NCBI RefSeq assembly: GCF_002250055.1
Contig: NZ_CP018866.1
Span: forward strand, 3,340,501-3,404,500
Direction: 5' to 3'
DNA from: Sutcliffiella cohnii
Lineage (GTDB): Bacteria; Bacillota; Bacilli; Bacillales; Bacillaceae_I
Length of the DNA: 64,000 nucleotides
Position 1 is the stretch's first letter. Each line of letters begins with the position of its first letter. This document shows positions 28,147-37,922 of this stretch, one piece after another. The notes under the pieces are model-generated. The model saw nothing but the letters and a program-made list of their open reading frames with translations, did not search any database and had not been told where the DNA came from. A program made the position numbers and the translations under genes.

Positions 28147-28773
28147 TTATGTCTTATTACTATCGACAAATTTTGAAAAAATCTGGCTATAAATGTTTAA
28201 CACTTCATTCGTCTCATTTTGTTCTAATGAATATATTAACCTTTCATATAACGTGCGATTCAAATTTAGATTAGTAATAAATGTTTGGGAATAAGTACTA
28301 ACTAATCCCCAAATGCGTTGTAGTAATTTATTTTCTGTACCTACAGAAACTAGTTTAAAAAACTCATCATGTGTAAAATGTGGTGATGTTAGTAAATCTT
28401 TTAACTGTTCCATCACAATTGAAGATGTATTCTTTACCACTAGTAATTGTAGGAGCGTTTTTTCTAATTCAAACTTTGTTTCTACTAAATCGACTTTTTT
28501 TGCTTCTGATTCTAATATAAAAGTGCCTAATAATTCTACAAGATGATGCTCCGTAAAATCTTTTAAGTACGTCCCTTCGCCCCTTCTTGTCTCAATTAGC
28601 CCTAACAATTCGAGTGCTCGTAACGCCTCACGAACTGAAGAGCGACCAACCTTTAATCGATCGGACAGCTCTCGTTCTGAAGGTATTTTATCACCAGCAG
28701 TAATTCCATCTTGTGAGATGATAGCACGTATTTGTTTTACTATCTCAATGTACATTTTTGTAGGTGATGACAC
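28147..28773 (-). CDS. FadR/GntR-family transcriptional regulator
   Basis: 208 residues. The N-terminal winged helix is clear: KIPSERELSDRLKVGRSSVREALRALELLGLIETRRGEGTYL. The C-terminal part is helical, as in FadR-type GntR proteins, but short and without the metal-binding histidines I would look for in an FCD domain. The GTG start is preferred because AAAGGTGA lies 9 nt upstream; a TTG seven codons earlier would overlap the malic enzyme gene. Lying between malic enzyme and accDA, it may regulate one of them; the ligand is unknown. Confidence 0.8.
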   Translation of the reverse strand: MSSPTKMYIEIVKQIRAIISQDGITAGDKIPSERELSDRLKVGRSSVREALRALELLGLIETRRGEGTYLKDFTEHHLVELLGTFILESEAKKVDLVETKFELEKTLLQLLVVKNTSSIVMEQLKDLLTSPHFTHDEFFKLVSVGTENKLLQRIWGLVSTYSQTFITNLNLNRTLYERLIYSLEQNETNEVLNIYSQIFSKFVDSNKT

Positions 28774-28777
28774 TTTC

Positions 28778-30016
28778 TCATTCACCTTTTCCAATAACAG
28801 CTTCTTTTCTAGTTCTTTCTGCTACTTCTTTTGGGTCTACTTTAATGCGTGCAACTCCAGTTTCCATTGCCGTCTTTGCAACAGCCGCAGCAACTTGCGG
28901 TGCAACTCTAGGATCAAACGGCGCTGGAATAACATAATCAGCATTTAACTCGTCAGAAGATATTAAGCTAGCAATAGCTTCCACAGCTGCAATTTTCATT
29001 TGTTCATTTATATGTGTAGCGCGAACATCTAGTGCTCCACGGAAGATACCAGGAAACGCTAGAACGTTGTTAACTTGATTTGGGAAATCTGAACGGCCTG
29101 TCCCAACAACACTAGCCCCAGCTTCTTTTGCTTCTGCAGGCATAATCTCAGGATTTGGATTCGCCATTGCAAAAATAATCGGATCTGCATTCATAGAACG
29201 AATCATGTCTTGCGTTAATGCACCTTCAACGGAAACACCAATGAAAACATCGGCACCTTGTATTACGTCAGCTAAAGATCCTTCTTTTCGACCTCGATTC
29301 GTATACGTTGCAACATCTGCTTTAACGCTATTCATTCCAGTTGTTCTTCCTTCAAAAATAGCGCCTTTCGTATCGCACATAATGATATCTCTAACACCAT
29401 AGCGATATAATAATTTAATAATAGCAATACCAGCAGCACCTGCACCGTTTGCTACTACTTTTATTTCTGACATCTTTTTACCAACTATTTTAAGCGCATT
29501 TACTAAACCAGCCACAGTTACAATAGCTGTACCGTGCTGATCATCATGAAAGACTGGAATATTCGTTTCTTTCTTTAAGCGTTCCTCGATGACGAAACAG
29601 TTTGGAGCAGCGATATCTTCTAAGTTAACTCCACCGAACGTAGGCTCTAACAATTTAACAGTTTCCACGATTTTATCAACATCCGTAGTATTTAAGCAAA
29701 TAGGGAATGCGTCTACTCCTGCAAAACTTTTGAACAGTACTGCTTTTCCTTCCATTACTGGAAGTGCTGCCTCAGGTCCAATATTCCCTAATCCTAATAC
29801 CGCTGTACCATCTGAAACAACCGCAACCATGTTACCTTTCATCGTATATTCATATACTTTATTTTTATCATCATAAATAGCTTTACAAGGCTCTGCTACT
29901 CCAGGGGAATATGCTAAACTTAAATCCTTTGCATTTCTAACCGGAACTTTTGATTTAGATTCTAACTTCCCTTTGTGCACTTTATGCATATGTAGTGCTT
30001 CTTCTTTTAATGACAC
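28778..30016 (-). CDS. ytsJ: Malic enzyme (malate dehydrogenase, decarboxylating)
   Basis: 412 residues (B. subtilis YtsJ 410). Characteristic segments: LAYSPGVAEPCK, VVSDGTAVLGLGNIGPEAALPVMEGKA in two parts, FGGVNLEDIAAPNCF and the Rossmann NGAGAAGIAI. YtsJ converts malate to pyruvate with NADPH production. The GTG start (MSLKEEALHMH) follows AAGGAGG by 10 nt. The downstream GntR regulator begins 4 bp after its stop, so they are probably one transcript. Confidence 0.92.
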   Translation of the reverse strand: MSLKEEALHMHKVHKGKLESKSKVPVRNAKDLSLAYSPGVAEPCKAIYDDKNKVYEYTMKGNMVAVVSDGTAVLGLGNIGPEAALPVMEGKAVLFKSFAGVDAFPICLNTTDVDKIVETVKLLEPTFGGVNLEDIAAPNCFVIEERLKKETNIPVFHDDQHGTAIVTVAGLVNALKIVGKKMSEIKVVANGAGAAGIAIIKLLYRYGVRDIIMCDTKGAIFEGRTTGMNSVKADVATYTNRGRKEGSLADVIQGADVFIGVSVEGALTQDMIRSMNADPIIFAMANPNPEIMPAEAKEAGASVVGTGRSDFPNQVNNVLAFPGIFRGALDVRATHINEQMKIAAVEAIASLISSDELNADYVIPAPFDPRVAPQVAAAVAKTAMETGVARIKVDPKEVAERTRKEAVIGKGE

Positions 30017-30172
30017 GGTCGTAAATCCTCCTTGAACTTTGATAGCCAAAGCTATAAGTCTAGTTTCGTTTTTTTACGATTAATATTTTACTCTTAATTA
30101 TGACGTCTGTCCTTACATGGTTGCACAATTTTATAAAAAAACATCCATTTTTTCTCTTAAATTCAAAAAAAG

Positions 30173-30203
30173 TAGAAGGAGGTGGTCTGACCACCTCCTT
30201 CTA
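30173..30203 (-). terminator. Intrinsic terminator of dnaE
   Basis: A perfect 15-bp palindrome stem (TAGAAGGAGGTGGTC with its complement; arms 30189-30203 and 30173-30187), then T7 on the minus strand, 19 bp past the dnaE stop. The arms contain a Shine-Dalgarno-like AAGGAGGTGG, but nothing is encoded after it. Confidence 0.92.
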
Positions 30204-30221
30204 ACTATAACATATTCTCTT

Positions 30222-33200
30222 TTAATGGAAAAGGGCTTCTTTTTTGAACACAACATTACTATCCCCAAGTAGTAGTTTTAAAGCAGCTAAACATTCTTTA
30301 CTTGGTGTAACAAAATATTCTCGAGACAGCTGCACTGTTTTTTTTGTTTGGACATAATGCGCTACAACTGGCATTGGTCCTTTAAAAGTTTGTAACGTTT
30401 GTTGTAACTGTTTTAAATTGGTAGAAGGTTGTGCCGTTTCATCTATTTTTAAATACACACTTCCTACTACATCTTCATATTTACTTTTTAATTGCTCCAT
30501 TGAATTTACGGACCTAATTATTAATTGTGATTTACCGTTTCTTTCTTCTTTTTTCCCTTCTAACACTAATACTTTTCCTACTTCTAATTGATTAGAAAGA
30601 CGTTGATAGTCAGTCGGAAACGCAACGGCGTCTATATCACCTGTTGCATCACTTGCCGAAATAAACGCCATTACTTCTCCTTTGCGAGTTCTAATCGTTC
30701 GAACCTTCGTAATGTACGCTCCGACTTTAACAAATGGTGTAGGCAGTAATTCTATATTCCCGATAGAATTAACTCCTTCAAGTTGTAATAGCTTTCGATA
30801 AATTTCGGTAGGGTGATGAGATAAATAAAAACCTAGCACTTCTTTTTCTAAATGCAATTGTTCATCAACTGGTAGAGGCTCTACTTCTACATATTTAGGC
30901 TCAATATTAAATTCTTCTTCTAATAGAAAACCTATTTGGTCCTCATCTTCATTTGGCTTTACAAGCTCTGCATGTTGAAGAGCTGCATCAAGTGTGGCTA
31001 AGAGAGTGGCTCGATTCTGTCCAAATTCATCTAAACACCCCGAATATATTAATATTTCTGCAGTTCTCCTCGTTACTTTTGGAGAGAGTCGAACGATAAA
31101 GTCAAAGAGGTCAGTAAAAGGCTTTTTCTTCCTTTCCTCGATGATTTGCTTTATTATTTGGGCACCAATTCCTTTTATAAATACAAGACCAAATCTGATT
31201 CCTTCTTGCTCCACTTGGAAAGCTATACCACTATTATTAATGGATGGAGGTAAAACATCAATTCCACTCTTTTTGCATTCTGCAACATACTGACTTATCT
31301 TTTGCTCGTTCCCTAAAACACTTGATAGCAGTGCGGTCATAAACACTTTTCGGTAATTCGATTTTAAAAATGCTAATTCATAAGCTATCATACTGTATGC
31401 AACAGCATGACTTCTATTAAAACCGTAGTTAGCAAACTTAACGATTAAATCATAAATGTCATGAGCAGTTTTTTCATCATAACCATTTTCCTTACACCCT
31501 TTTACAAAGTGGGCACGCTCTTTCGCTAACACATCTTGTTTCTTTTTACCAACCGCTCTTCGTAAAAGGTCCGCTTCTCCTAACGAAAAGCCTGCCATCG
31601 TAGATGCGATTTGCATAATTTGCTCTTGATAAACAATGACACCATAAGTAGGTTCTAAAATAGAAATTAATTCTCTATGTGGATATTCTACCTGCTTTTT
31701 TCCGTGTTTTCGTTCAATATAAATAGGGATTTGTTCCATCGGGCCTGGGCGGTACAACGCATTAACAGCTACAATATCTTCAAGTGAAGTTGGTTTTAAA
31801 TTTTGTAATACTTTTCTCATTCCAGTAGATTCTAATTGGAAAATTCCTGACGTATCTCCTTCGCTCAATAGTTTAAACGTTTTTTCATCTTCAGGTGGTT
31901 GAAAATCTATTGGAAACTCCACTTTTTCATTATATTTCAAGGACGCTCTTATATTTTGAATGAGTGTTAAATTTCTTAAACCTAAAAAGTCCATTTTCAA
32001 CAGACCGATTTCTTCTAATGTTTCCATTGGGAATTGTGTCAGATATACGTTATGTGAACCTGATTGGATTGGAATTATTTCGGTTAACGGTTTCTCACTA
32101 ATAACAACACCTGCAGCATGTGTGGAAGTGTGCCTTGGTAGACCTTCCACTTTTTTGGCTACTTCAAATGCTCTCTGTCTTTCTTTCGTTTCATAAATAG
32201 CTCTCTTAAAAGGTTCTGATTCTTTCAAAGCACTCTCTAACGTTACACCTGCTCTAGAAGGAATTAATTTTGAAATAACATCGACTTCTTTAGGAGATAG
32301 ATTTAATGCTTTGGCTACGTCCCGCCAAGCTGCTTTTGCTGCAAGAGTACCAAAAGTAATAATTTGGGCGACGTGCAACTCACCATATTTTTCTACAACA
32401 TATTCAATAACTTCATCTCGCCTATTATCTGGAAAATCAATATCAATATCAGGCATAGATATTCTTTCGGGGTTTAAAAACCGTTCAAATAATAGGTGAT
32501 GCTTTATCGGATCCACTCCCGTAATATAGAGACAATATGCTACTAAGGAACCAGCTGCTGATCCACGACCTGGACCTGTCATAATTCCTTTATTTCTCGA
32601 AAAGTACATAAAATCCCAAACTATTAAAAAGTAGTGAGAAAAATCCATTCTTTTAATTACATCTAATTCAAACTGTAATCGCTCCGAATACTCTTTTGTA
32701 AAATTAGGAATTCTATTTTTCAAACCTTCCCAACAACGCTCCTCTAAATATTCATTAGCGTTTTTATTATCCGGAACAGGGTACTTAGGTAACAGACGTT
32801 GTTGAAGAGGTATCGTTACATTGCATTCCCTACTAATTTGAAATGTATTTTCCAACGCCTCGGGAATATCATGAAAAAGTTCTACCATTTCCTCTTTACT
32901 TTTTAAATAGTAAGGAGCTTCTTCCGGTAAACTTTTTATCGTCGTACCATTCTTTATCGCTTGTAAACATTCAAAAAGAAAAGCTTCATTGCGTTGTAAG
33001 TATTTTGCTGTGTTTATAGCAACTAGTGGTAATTTTATTTTTCCTCGTATTCTATCTTCCGCATGTTTCGCTTCTGTCGTACTTCGATCTATTCCTAAGA
33101 ACAGGCACCCTTTATTAAACATATTTACATATTCCGTAAATACAGTTTGAAGCTTTTCTTCATCCTCTATATAGGTTAAAAACTCATTGTTGGAACTTAT

Positions 33201-33572
33201 AACAATTGCAATGAGTCCAACAGAATAGTGCCTCATCCACTTTTTCGGTACACCTTTACTATTTTTTGTTTGGACAATACTAGAAAGCTTCATTAAATTT
33301 GTATACCCTGTATTATTTTGGGCTAATAAAATTACTGGATGTGATTCGTTCGTTCCCTCATCATATATCGATAACGTTAATCCAATAATTGGTTTTATAT
33401 TTGCTGTTTTGCATTTTTTATAAAAATCGATTGCACCGTAAAGAACATTCATATCTGTTAACGCGATAGCTTCAAAGTTTTTCTCTTTTGCCATCTCGAC
33501 TAATGAATTAATTCGTATAGAACTACTTAACAGACTATAAGAGCTAATATTATGTAATGGAATATAACTCAT
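30222..33572 (-). CDS. dnaE: DNA polymerase III alpha subunit DnaE
   Basis: 1116 residues, the DnaE (not PolC) form. N-terminal PHP domain (EAIALTDMNVLYGAIDFYKKC), catalytic palm with acidic motif MPDIDIDFPDNRRDEV, the GPGRGSAAGSLVAY loop, and C-terminal OB domain (VKVGAYITKVRTIRT). In low-GC Gram-positives DnaE extends primers, chiefly on the lagging strand, before handing over to PolC. AAGGTGA precedes the ATG. It is divergent from ytrH with 248 bp between. Confidence 0.96.
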   Translation of the reverse strand: MSYIPLHNISSYSLLSSSIRINSLVEMAKEKNFEAIALTDMNVLYGAIDFYKKCKTANIKPIIGLTLSIYDEGTNESHPVILLAQNNTGYTNLMKLSSIVQTKNSKGVPKKWMRHYSVGLIAIVISSNNEFLTYIEDEEKLQTVFTEYVNMFNKGCLFLGIDRSTTEAKHAEDRIRGKIKLPLVAINTAKYLQRNEAFLFECLQAIKNGTTIKSLPEEAPYYLKSKEEMVELFHDIPEALENTFQISRECNVTIPLQQRLLPKYPVPDNKNANEYLEERCWEGLKNRIPNFTKEYSERLQFELDVIKRMDFSHYFLIVWDFMYFSRNKGIMTGPGRGSAAGSLVAYCLYITGVDPIKHHLLFERFLNPERISMPDIDIDFPDNRRDEVIEYVVEKYGELHVAQIITFGTLAAKAAWRDVAKALNLSPKEVDVISKLIPSRAGVTLESALKESEPFKRAIYETKERQRAFEVAKKVEGLPRHTSTHAAGVVISEKPLTEIIPIQSGSHNVYLTQFPMETLEEIGLLKMDFLGLRNLTLIQNIRASLKYNEKVEFPIDFQPPEDEKTFKLLSEGDTSGIFQLESTGMRKVLQNLKPTSLEDIVAVNALYRPGPMEQIPIYIERKHGKKQVEYPHRELISILEPTYGVIVYQEQIMQIASTMAGFSLGEADLLRRAVGKKKQDVLAKERAHFVKGCKENGYDEKTAHDIYDLIVKFANYGFNRSHAVAYSMIAYELAFLKSNYRKVFMTALLSSVLGNEQKISQYVAECKKSGIDVLPPSINNSGIAFQVEQEGIRFGLVFIKGIGAQIIKQIIEERKKKPFTDLFDFIVRLSPKVTRRTAEILIYSGCLDEFGQNRATLLATLDAALQHAELVKPNEDEDQIGFLLEEEFNIEPKYVEVEPLPVDEQLHLEKEVLGFYLSHHPTEIYRKLLQLEGVNSIGNIELLPTPFVKVGAYITKVRTIRTRKGEVMAFISASDATGDIDAVAFPTDYQRLSNQLEVGKVLVLEGKKEERNGKSQLIIRSVNSMEQLKSKYEDVVGSVYLKIDETAQPSTNLKQLQQTLQTFKGPMPVVAHYVQTKKTVQLSREYFVTPSKECLAALKLLLGDSNVVFKKEALFH

Positions 33573-33820
33573 GTTCTCTCACCTTCTTTTCCTACCTTAT
33601 CTTTCGTTTTTCATGTTCTTCTTTCTATATTTATTATAGTCCGCTTTTCGTAGGAATGATAGCATAAGCATTTTGGGCAAAAACTTTAATATAGCTCTAT
33701 CTTTTTTAAACGGTCGAACCTAACATACTTTTCAATTCTTGTCCATATAATCAAGTAAAGACATTGTAAGCTACCATATACGCATTTTCTACAATACCAA
33801 TCTTGAGGTGACGAAAACAA

Positions 33821-34156
33821 ATGGACGTGAAGGATCCTTTTATCGCAACGTTAATGTTTAGCTTTTTTATCGCACTAGGTGTATTAATTGGTGGAGCCTT
33901 AATCGGTGGTTTTGCTGCATTTTTAGTAGGTGATGCTCCACTCTCTCGAATAGATAGACTTGCCGGGAGCTTAAAAATTTGGGCAATAGTTGCTGCTATC
34001 GGTGGGACATTCGATACATTTTACACGTTAGAAGCAGGTTTATTTAACGGAGAAACAAAATTTCTAGTAAAACAACTTCTTTTAATCATTACAGCTACTG
34101 GCGGAGCTCAAACTGGTGCATTAGTAATTAGTTGGCTAACACAGGAGCCTTTATAA
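33821..34156 (+). CDS. ytrH: Sporulation membrane protein YtrH
   Basis: 111 residues with three hydrophobic helices rich in glycine (GVLIGGALIGGFAAFLVGD near residue 20-40; QLLLIITATGGAQTGALVISW at the end). It matches YtrH, a membrane protein needed for efficient sporulation. TGAGGTGA upstream supports the start. The stop overlaps the ATG of ytrI (TAATG). No clean SigE promoter was found by eye in the gap before it. Confidence 0.86.
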   Translation: MDVKDPFIATLMFSFFIALGVLIGGALIGGFAAFLVGDAPLSRIDRLAGSLKIWAIVAAIGGTFDTFYTLEAGLFNGETKFLVKQLLLIITATGGAQTGALVISWLTQEPL

Positions 34157-34662
34157 TGAGAGTTCCAACCCATCATCACCATCCGTCATGGCAACTTTTT
34201 TTTTCAGGTGCAATTGTTGGTGCATTAATCGGCTGGGGAATTTTTCTAATTATTTATGGTCAACTTCAAGATCAACTAGTAAGTAATGTAAAAAAGTACA
34301 AGAACGAAGTAGAAACGTTGGAAGAAAGAATTGAAATATTAACAGAGGACAATGACAAACTAAAAGAAGAGAAAGATAAACTCAAAATTCAAGATATCGC
34401 CATATCGATTAACAACTATGAAAGGTATCAACTTAACACATTAAGCCGTCATAGTATTATCGATAGTATGACAAAAGATTTAAATCATTTAATTTCCCAA
34501 GATATTAAAAGTCTCGCAGAAAACAAAGAGCTCTTAACGAAAGTAATAGAAAACAAAAGTTATAAACAAGACAATAAACGATATTATTTTAGAGTGTACT
34601 ACCTTTACTTAGATACAACGTTAGAAATTGAATTAACAATCGTTAACGTAGAACCTGCTTAA
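34156..34662 (+). CDS. ytrI: Sporulation protein YtrI
   Basis: 168 residues (B. subtilis about 167). A His-rich start (MRVPTHHHHPSW), one membrane helix (about residues 14-34) and then a coiled-coil region (YKNEVETLEERIEILTED). It is coupled to ytrH by a TAATG overlap and has AGGAG 8 nt upstream. Known as a SigE-dependent sporulation protein; the molecular role is unknown. Confidence 0.85.
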   Translation: MRVPTHHHHPSWQLFFSGAIVGALIGWGIFLIIYGQLQDQLVSNVKKYKNEVETLEERIEILTEDNDKLKEEKDKLKIQDIAISINNYERYQLNTLSRHSIIDSMTKDLNHLISQDIKSLAENKELLTKVIENKSYKQDNKRYYFRVYYLYLDTTLEIELTIVNVEPA

Positions 34663-34668
34663 GATAGG

Positions 34669-34815
34669 CAGAGGTTGGGACACAACTATTCTTATCCAAG
34701 TAATAAACGAACAAAAAATAGTAGAGTGGAAATAACCCGCTCCGGAAATATACGTCGCTAGATTGGCGATTGTTCGTTTTTTATTATGATCATTTTAGTT
34801 TTGTCCCAGCCTCTG
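34669..34815. repeat. Long imperfect inverted repeat ('AGAGGCTGGGACAAAACT' type)
   Basis: Outer arms of 19 bp (34669-34687 and 34797-34815) match at 17 positions. An inner pair AAACGAACAA/TTGTTCGTTT (34705-34714 with 34770-34779) extends the fold. The element fills the gap between convergent ytrI and nrnA. Sequences with GAGGCTGGGACA arms recur between genes in many Firmicutes (recall). It probably acts as a bidirectional terminator. Confidence 0.75.
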
Positions 34816-34821
34816 TATTTA

Positions 34822-35760
34822 TTAATCTACCCGTGCTACTTCAATGAGATCTTCTAATACACTCTCTGACTCTGACCATTCATAAATAGAAGCACCTGAT
34901 GCTAGTGGGTGGCCCCCACCATTATATTTTTTAGCAATTCCATTTACAATCGGACCTTTAGAGCGAAGTCTTACTCGAATTTGATCGTCTTCTTCGATAA
35001 AAAACACCCAGGCTTTTATCCCTTCAATGCCACCTAACGTCCCAACAAGCTGGGATGCCTCTGATGGAGTTGCATTAAATTTCTTTAGCACATCGGCTGT
35101 TAACTTCATTGATGCGATTCCCTGCTCATGAATGGTGAAGTTTTCTAAACAATATCCTTGTAGCTTTGCAATATGTAGCTTCATTTTATAGAGCTCGTCA
35201 TAAAGGGCTGGGAAGTCAAAGCCATAAGAGATTAATTCCCCTGCATACTGAAACGTTTTCATGCTCGTACTTCTAAATAAAAACCTCCCAGTATCCCCAA
35301 TAATTCCGGCATAAATTAGACGCGCCGCTTCCTTTGTCATCTTTAATCCTTGGTGTTTACCAGCTAAATATAGCTCATAGATCATTTCACTTGTTGAACT
35401 AGCATCCGTATCGACCCATAATAAGTCTCCGTAAGGATCTTCATTCGGATGATGGTCAATTTTTATTAGTTTTTTACCTAACGTATAACGACTATCGCAA
35501 ACTCGCTCTTCATTTGCTGTATCACATACTATGACAAGAGCATCGTCATAAGCTGAATCTGGAATAGAATCTAATCTTGTTAAAAAATGTAGCGATTCCT
35601 CTTCTTTACCAACTCGGTATATTCGTTTTTCTGGATAACTAGCTTTCAAAATTTCTGCTAATCCACATTGAGAACCGTATGCATCCGGGTCTGGGCGTAC
35701 GTGACGGTGGATTATAATCGTTTCAAATTTGCCGATTTCATCTAAAATTTGTTGAATCAT
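34822..35760 (-). CDS. nrnA: Oligoribonuclease / pAp phosphatase NrnA
   Basis: 312 residues, DHH-DHHA1 phosphoesterase. Motifs in order: HVRPDPDAYGSQCGLAE, CDTANEERVCD, the namesake DHHPNED, and the C-terminal GGGHPLASGA. NrnA degrades nano-RNAs two to five nucleotides long and dephosphorylates 3'-phosphoadenosine 5'-phosphate. In B. subtilis it is ytqI, next to ytrIH and ytpI, as here. Confidence 0.93.
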   Translation of the reverse strand: MIQQILDEIGKFETIIIHRHVRPDPDAYGSQCGLAEILKASYPEKRIYRVGKEEESLHFLTRLDSIPDSAYDDALVIVCDTANEERVCDSRYTLGKKLIKIDHHPNEDPYGDLLWVDTDASSTSEMIYELYLAGKHQGLKMTKEAARLIYAGIIGDTGRFLFRSTSMKTFQYAGELISYGFDFPALYDELYKMKLHIAKLQGYCLENFTIHEQGIASMKLTADVLKKFNATPSEASQLVGTLGGIEGIKAWVFFIEEDDQIRVRLRSKGPIVNGIAKKYNGGGHPLASGASIYEWSESESVLEDLIEVARVD

Positions 35761-35904
35761 TTGCTTCTCTCCTTACATCTTTCTAATTTCATTTAACCAT
35801 ACTTACAAGTGATAGCAAAGGAAATGGAAATAGGAAAAGTAGAAATTAAATGAAAAAGACGGTAATATAGTATACATAAAACTGCTTGGAAGGGAGCAAT
35901 TCAT

Positions 35905-36213
35905 TTGAATGCTATTTTTGTATTTTTAATTATCGTTTCATTCATGTTCTACTTTTTCTATAAAACGAAGTATTTCCGCACAAAGTTTCCAGCTGAAAAA
36001 AAATGGTTAAGTGCTAAATCAAGTATTGCATTAGGTATTTTCGTAACCTCATTTGGTTTTAATACAATTATTAATCCCTTATCAACCGTTGCGATTGTTG
36101 TTGGAATTATTATGATTGTTGTTGGAGCAGGTAGCATTTGGGCTGGTGTTAAAGCGTACCGTTTTTATTTGCCTTTTGCGAGAGAAGAAGCAGAAAAATA
36201 TGCAAATCAGTAA
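35905..36213 (+). CDS. ytpI: YtpI-like membrane protein
   Basis: 102 residues with three hydrophobic helices (N-terminal FVFLIIVSFMFYFFY; SIALGIFVTSFGFNTII; AIVVGIIMIVVGAGSIWAG). Length and position match B. subtilis YtpI, function unknown. TTG start, 8 nt after AAGGGAG. Confidence 0.82.
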   Translation: MNAIFVFLIIVSFMFYFFYKTKYFRTKFPAEKKWLSAKSSIALGIFVTSFGFNTIINPLSTVAIVVGIIMIVVGAGSIWAGVKAYRFYLPFAREEAEKYANQ

Positions 36214-36231
36214 AAATAAGAAACCTAGCAA

Positions 36232-36250
36232 GCATGTAGCCTGCTAGGTT
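36232..36250. terminator. Terminator between ytpI and ytoI
   Basis: Stem AACCTAGCA/TGCTAGGTT with a T6 run on the plus strand, 18 bp past ytpI and adjacent to the ytoI stop on the opposite strand. Clear for ytpI, possible for ytoI. Confidence 0.87.
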
Positions 36251-36252
36251 TT

Positions 36253-37560
36253 TTAATGTATTATTTGTACCATCATCATTGCTTTTCCAACTACTTGACC
36301 TTCATGAAACACTTCAACATCAACTTTACCAAACTTTCTACCCACTTCTAATATTTTCGGTTTTATTTCGATACAACTATCAATTTGTACCGGTTTAATA
36401 AAGTATGTCGTAATATTTTCCACTACCATATCGCCTTTTTTTAGCTTTCGCAACGCTTGTTTTGCCGCTTCCGTTACAATTGTCGTAAAAACGCCATATG
36501 AAATAGTGCCGACGTTGTTTGTCATTTGTGGTGTTACTTCACAATGATAAAGTTCCTCACCACTTTTATTCGAGATGTCGGTAAATTGATTTGTTACAAT
36601 ATCATCTAACGTTTCACCAACTTGCGGTTGTCTTTGAATCATTTGTAACGCTTTTAGTACGTCTTGTCGACTAATTATCCCCGTTAAACGGTGGTGCTGA
36701 TCGACTACCGGAAGCATTTCAATTCCTTCCCAAACCATCATATGAGAAGCTGAAGCGACTGAAGTTTTACCGTTAACCGTAATAGGTTGCTTCGTCATTA
36801 CCTTCTCTAAAGTAATTTCAGGATCTTTACCTACTACATCTTTAGACGTAATGACTCCTTGAACTTTTAAATTTCGATCTACTACCGGAAATCTACTATG
36901 TTGAGTATCATCATTATGTTGAAGCCAATCTTTTATTTTTTGGTCTGTTGTTAAATAGGCAGTTTCCTCAACTGGTGTAAGGATATCCTCCACTAACACG
37001 ATTTCCTTCTTGATTAATTGGTCATATATCGCACGGTTAATGAGCGTTGCTACAGTAAACGTATCGTAGCTACTAGAAATGATCGGTAGCTTGTACTCAT
37101 CTGCTAATTCCTTAACATGATCTTCTGTATCAAATCCCCCTGTAATAAGAACAGCCGTCCCTCTTTCTACAGCTACTTGGTGGGCATTTGTTCTATTCCC
37201 TACAATTAATAAATCACCAGGACCAATGTAGCGAACCATTGCTTCTAGCTTCATAGCACCAATTACAAGTTTATTTAACGTTTTATGTAATCCTTCTTTA
37301 CCACCGATTACTTGTCCGTCAACAATATTAACAACTTCTGCAAAGGTTAGTTTTTCAAAATTCTCTTTTTTCTTTCGTTCAATGCGGATTGTCCCGACTC
37401 GTTCAATCGTGCTAACATATCCTTTATTCTCTGCTTCCTTAATTGCACGATAAGCTGTTCCTTCGCTTACCGTTAAAGCTTTTGCTATTTGACGAACGGA
37501 TATTTTTTCGCCAATAGGTAATTCTTCAATGTATTGTATAATCTGCTCATGTTTAGTCAC
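36253..37560 (-). CDS. ytoI: CBS/DRTGG/hot-dog regulatory protein YtoI
   Basis: About 435 residues with four modules: an N-terminal HTH (KISVRQIAKALTVSEGTAYRAIKEAE), a DRTGG-like domain, two CBS repeats (HSRFPVVDRNLKVQGVIT and MLPVVDQHHRLTGIISRQD) and a C-terminal hot-dog domain. CBS pairs usually bind adenosyl ligands. The function of YtoI is unknown; the layout suggests a ligand-sensing regulator. The GTG at MTKHEQ matches the usual N-terminus of the family; a GTG three codons earlier is an alternative. Confidence 0.85.
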   Translation of the reverse strand: MTKHEQIIQYIEELPIGEKISVRQIAKALTVSEGTAYRAIKEAENKGYVSTIERVGTIRIERKKKENFEKLTFAEVVNIVDGQVIGGKEGLHKTLNKLVIGAMKLEAMVRYIGPGDLLIVGNRTNAHQVAVERGTAVLITGGFDTEDHVKELADEYKLPIISSSYDTFTVATLINRAIYDQLIKKEIVLVEDILTPVEETAYLTTDQKIKDWLQHNDDTQHSRFPVVDRNLKVQGVITSKDVVGKDPEITLEKVMTKQPITVNGKTSVASASHMMVWEGIEMLPVVDQHHRLTGIISRQDVLKALQMIQRQPQVGETLDDIVTNQFTDISNKSGEELYHCEVTPQMTNNVGTISYGVFTTIVTEAAKQALRKLKKGDMVVENITTYFIKPVQIDSCIEIKPKILEVGRKFGKVDVEVFHEGQVVGKAMMMVQIIH

Positions 37561-37632
37561 AAAGTTCACCCGTCCACTTCATATTCTTACTTCTCATTAT
37601 ACGAATGAACTCGCTGACATTCAAATGTTTGT

Positions 37633-37875
37633 TTAGCTATATTGACGTAGTCTTCTTCTTTTTTCTTCTTCTAGTTTTAATTTTGACACTGTTCGCTTAC
37701 GTTTTGGTTGGAACATTAGGGCGGAAATATTCCCACCAATTGCAATTAGTGCAAAAAGAAGCCACGCTAGTGCGAACATGCCTGGAAGTCCTTCTGCTCC
37801 CATTGGGATACGTGGAACAGCAATATATAATAAGGCTGCTAAGCATAGTAAGGATAGTAATAGTCTGTTTTTCAT
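37633..37875 (-). CDS. Small hydrophobic membrane protein
   Basis: 80 residues. Two membrane helices (about residues 3-20 and 30-55) followed by a highly basic tail (QPKRKRTVSKLKLEEEKRRRL). I do not recognise a characterised family. The ATG follows GGAGGG by 6 nt; an upstream in-frame ATG is not supported. Confidence 0.7.
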   Translation of the reverse strand: MKNRLLLSLLCLAALLYIAVPRIPMGAEGLPGMFALAWLLFALIAIGGNISALMFQPKRKRTVSKLKLEEEKRRRLRQYS

Positions 37876-37922
37876 TTTTTTCCCTCCAAGTTTTATAGCT
37901 TGTTCCATTATATGCAGTAGAA

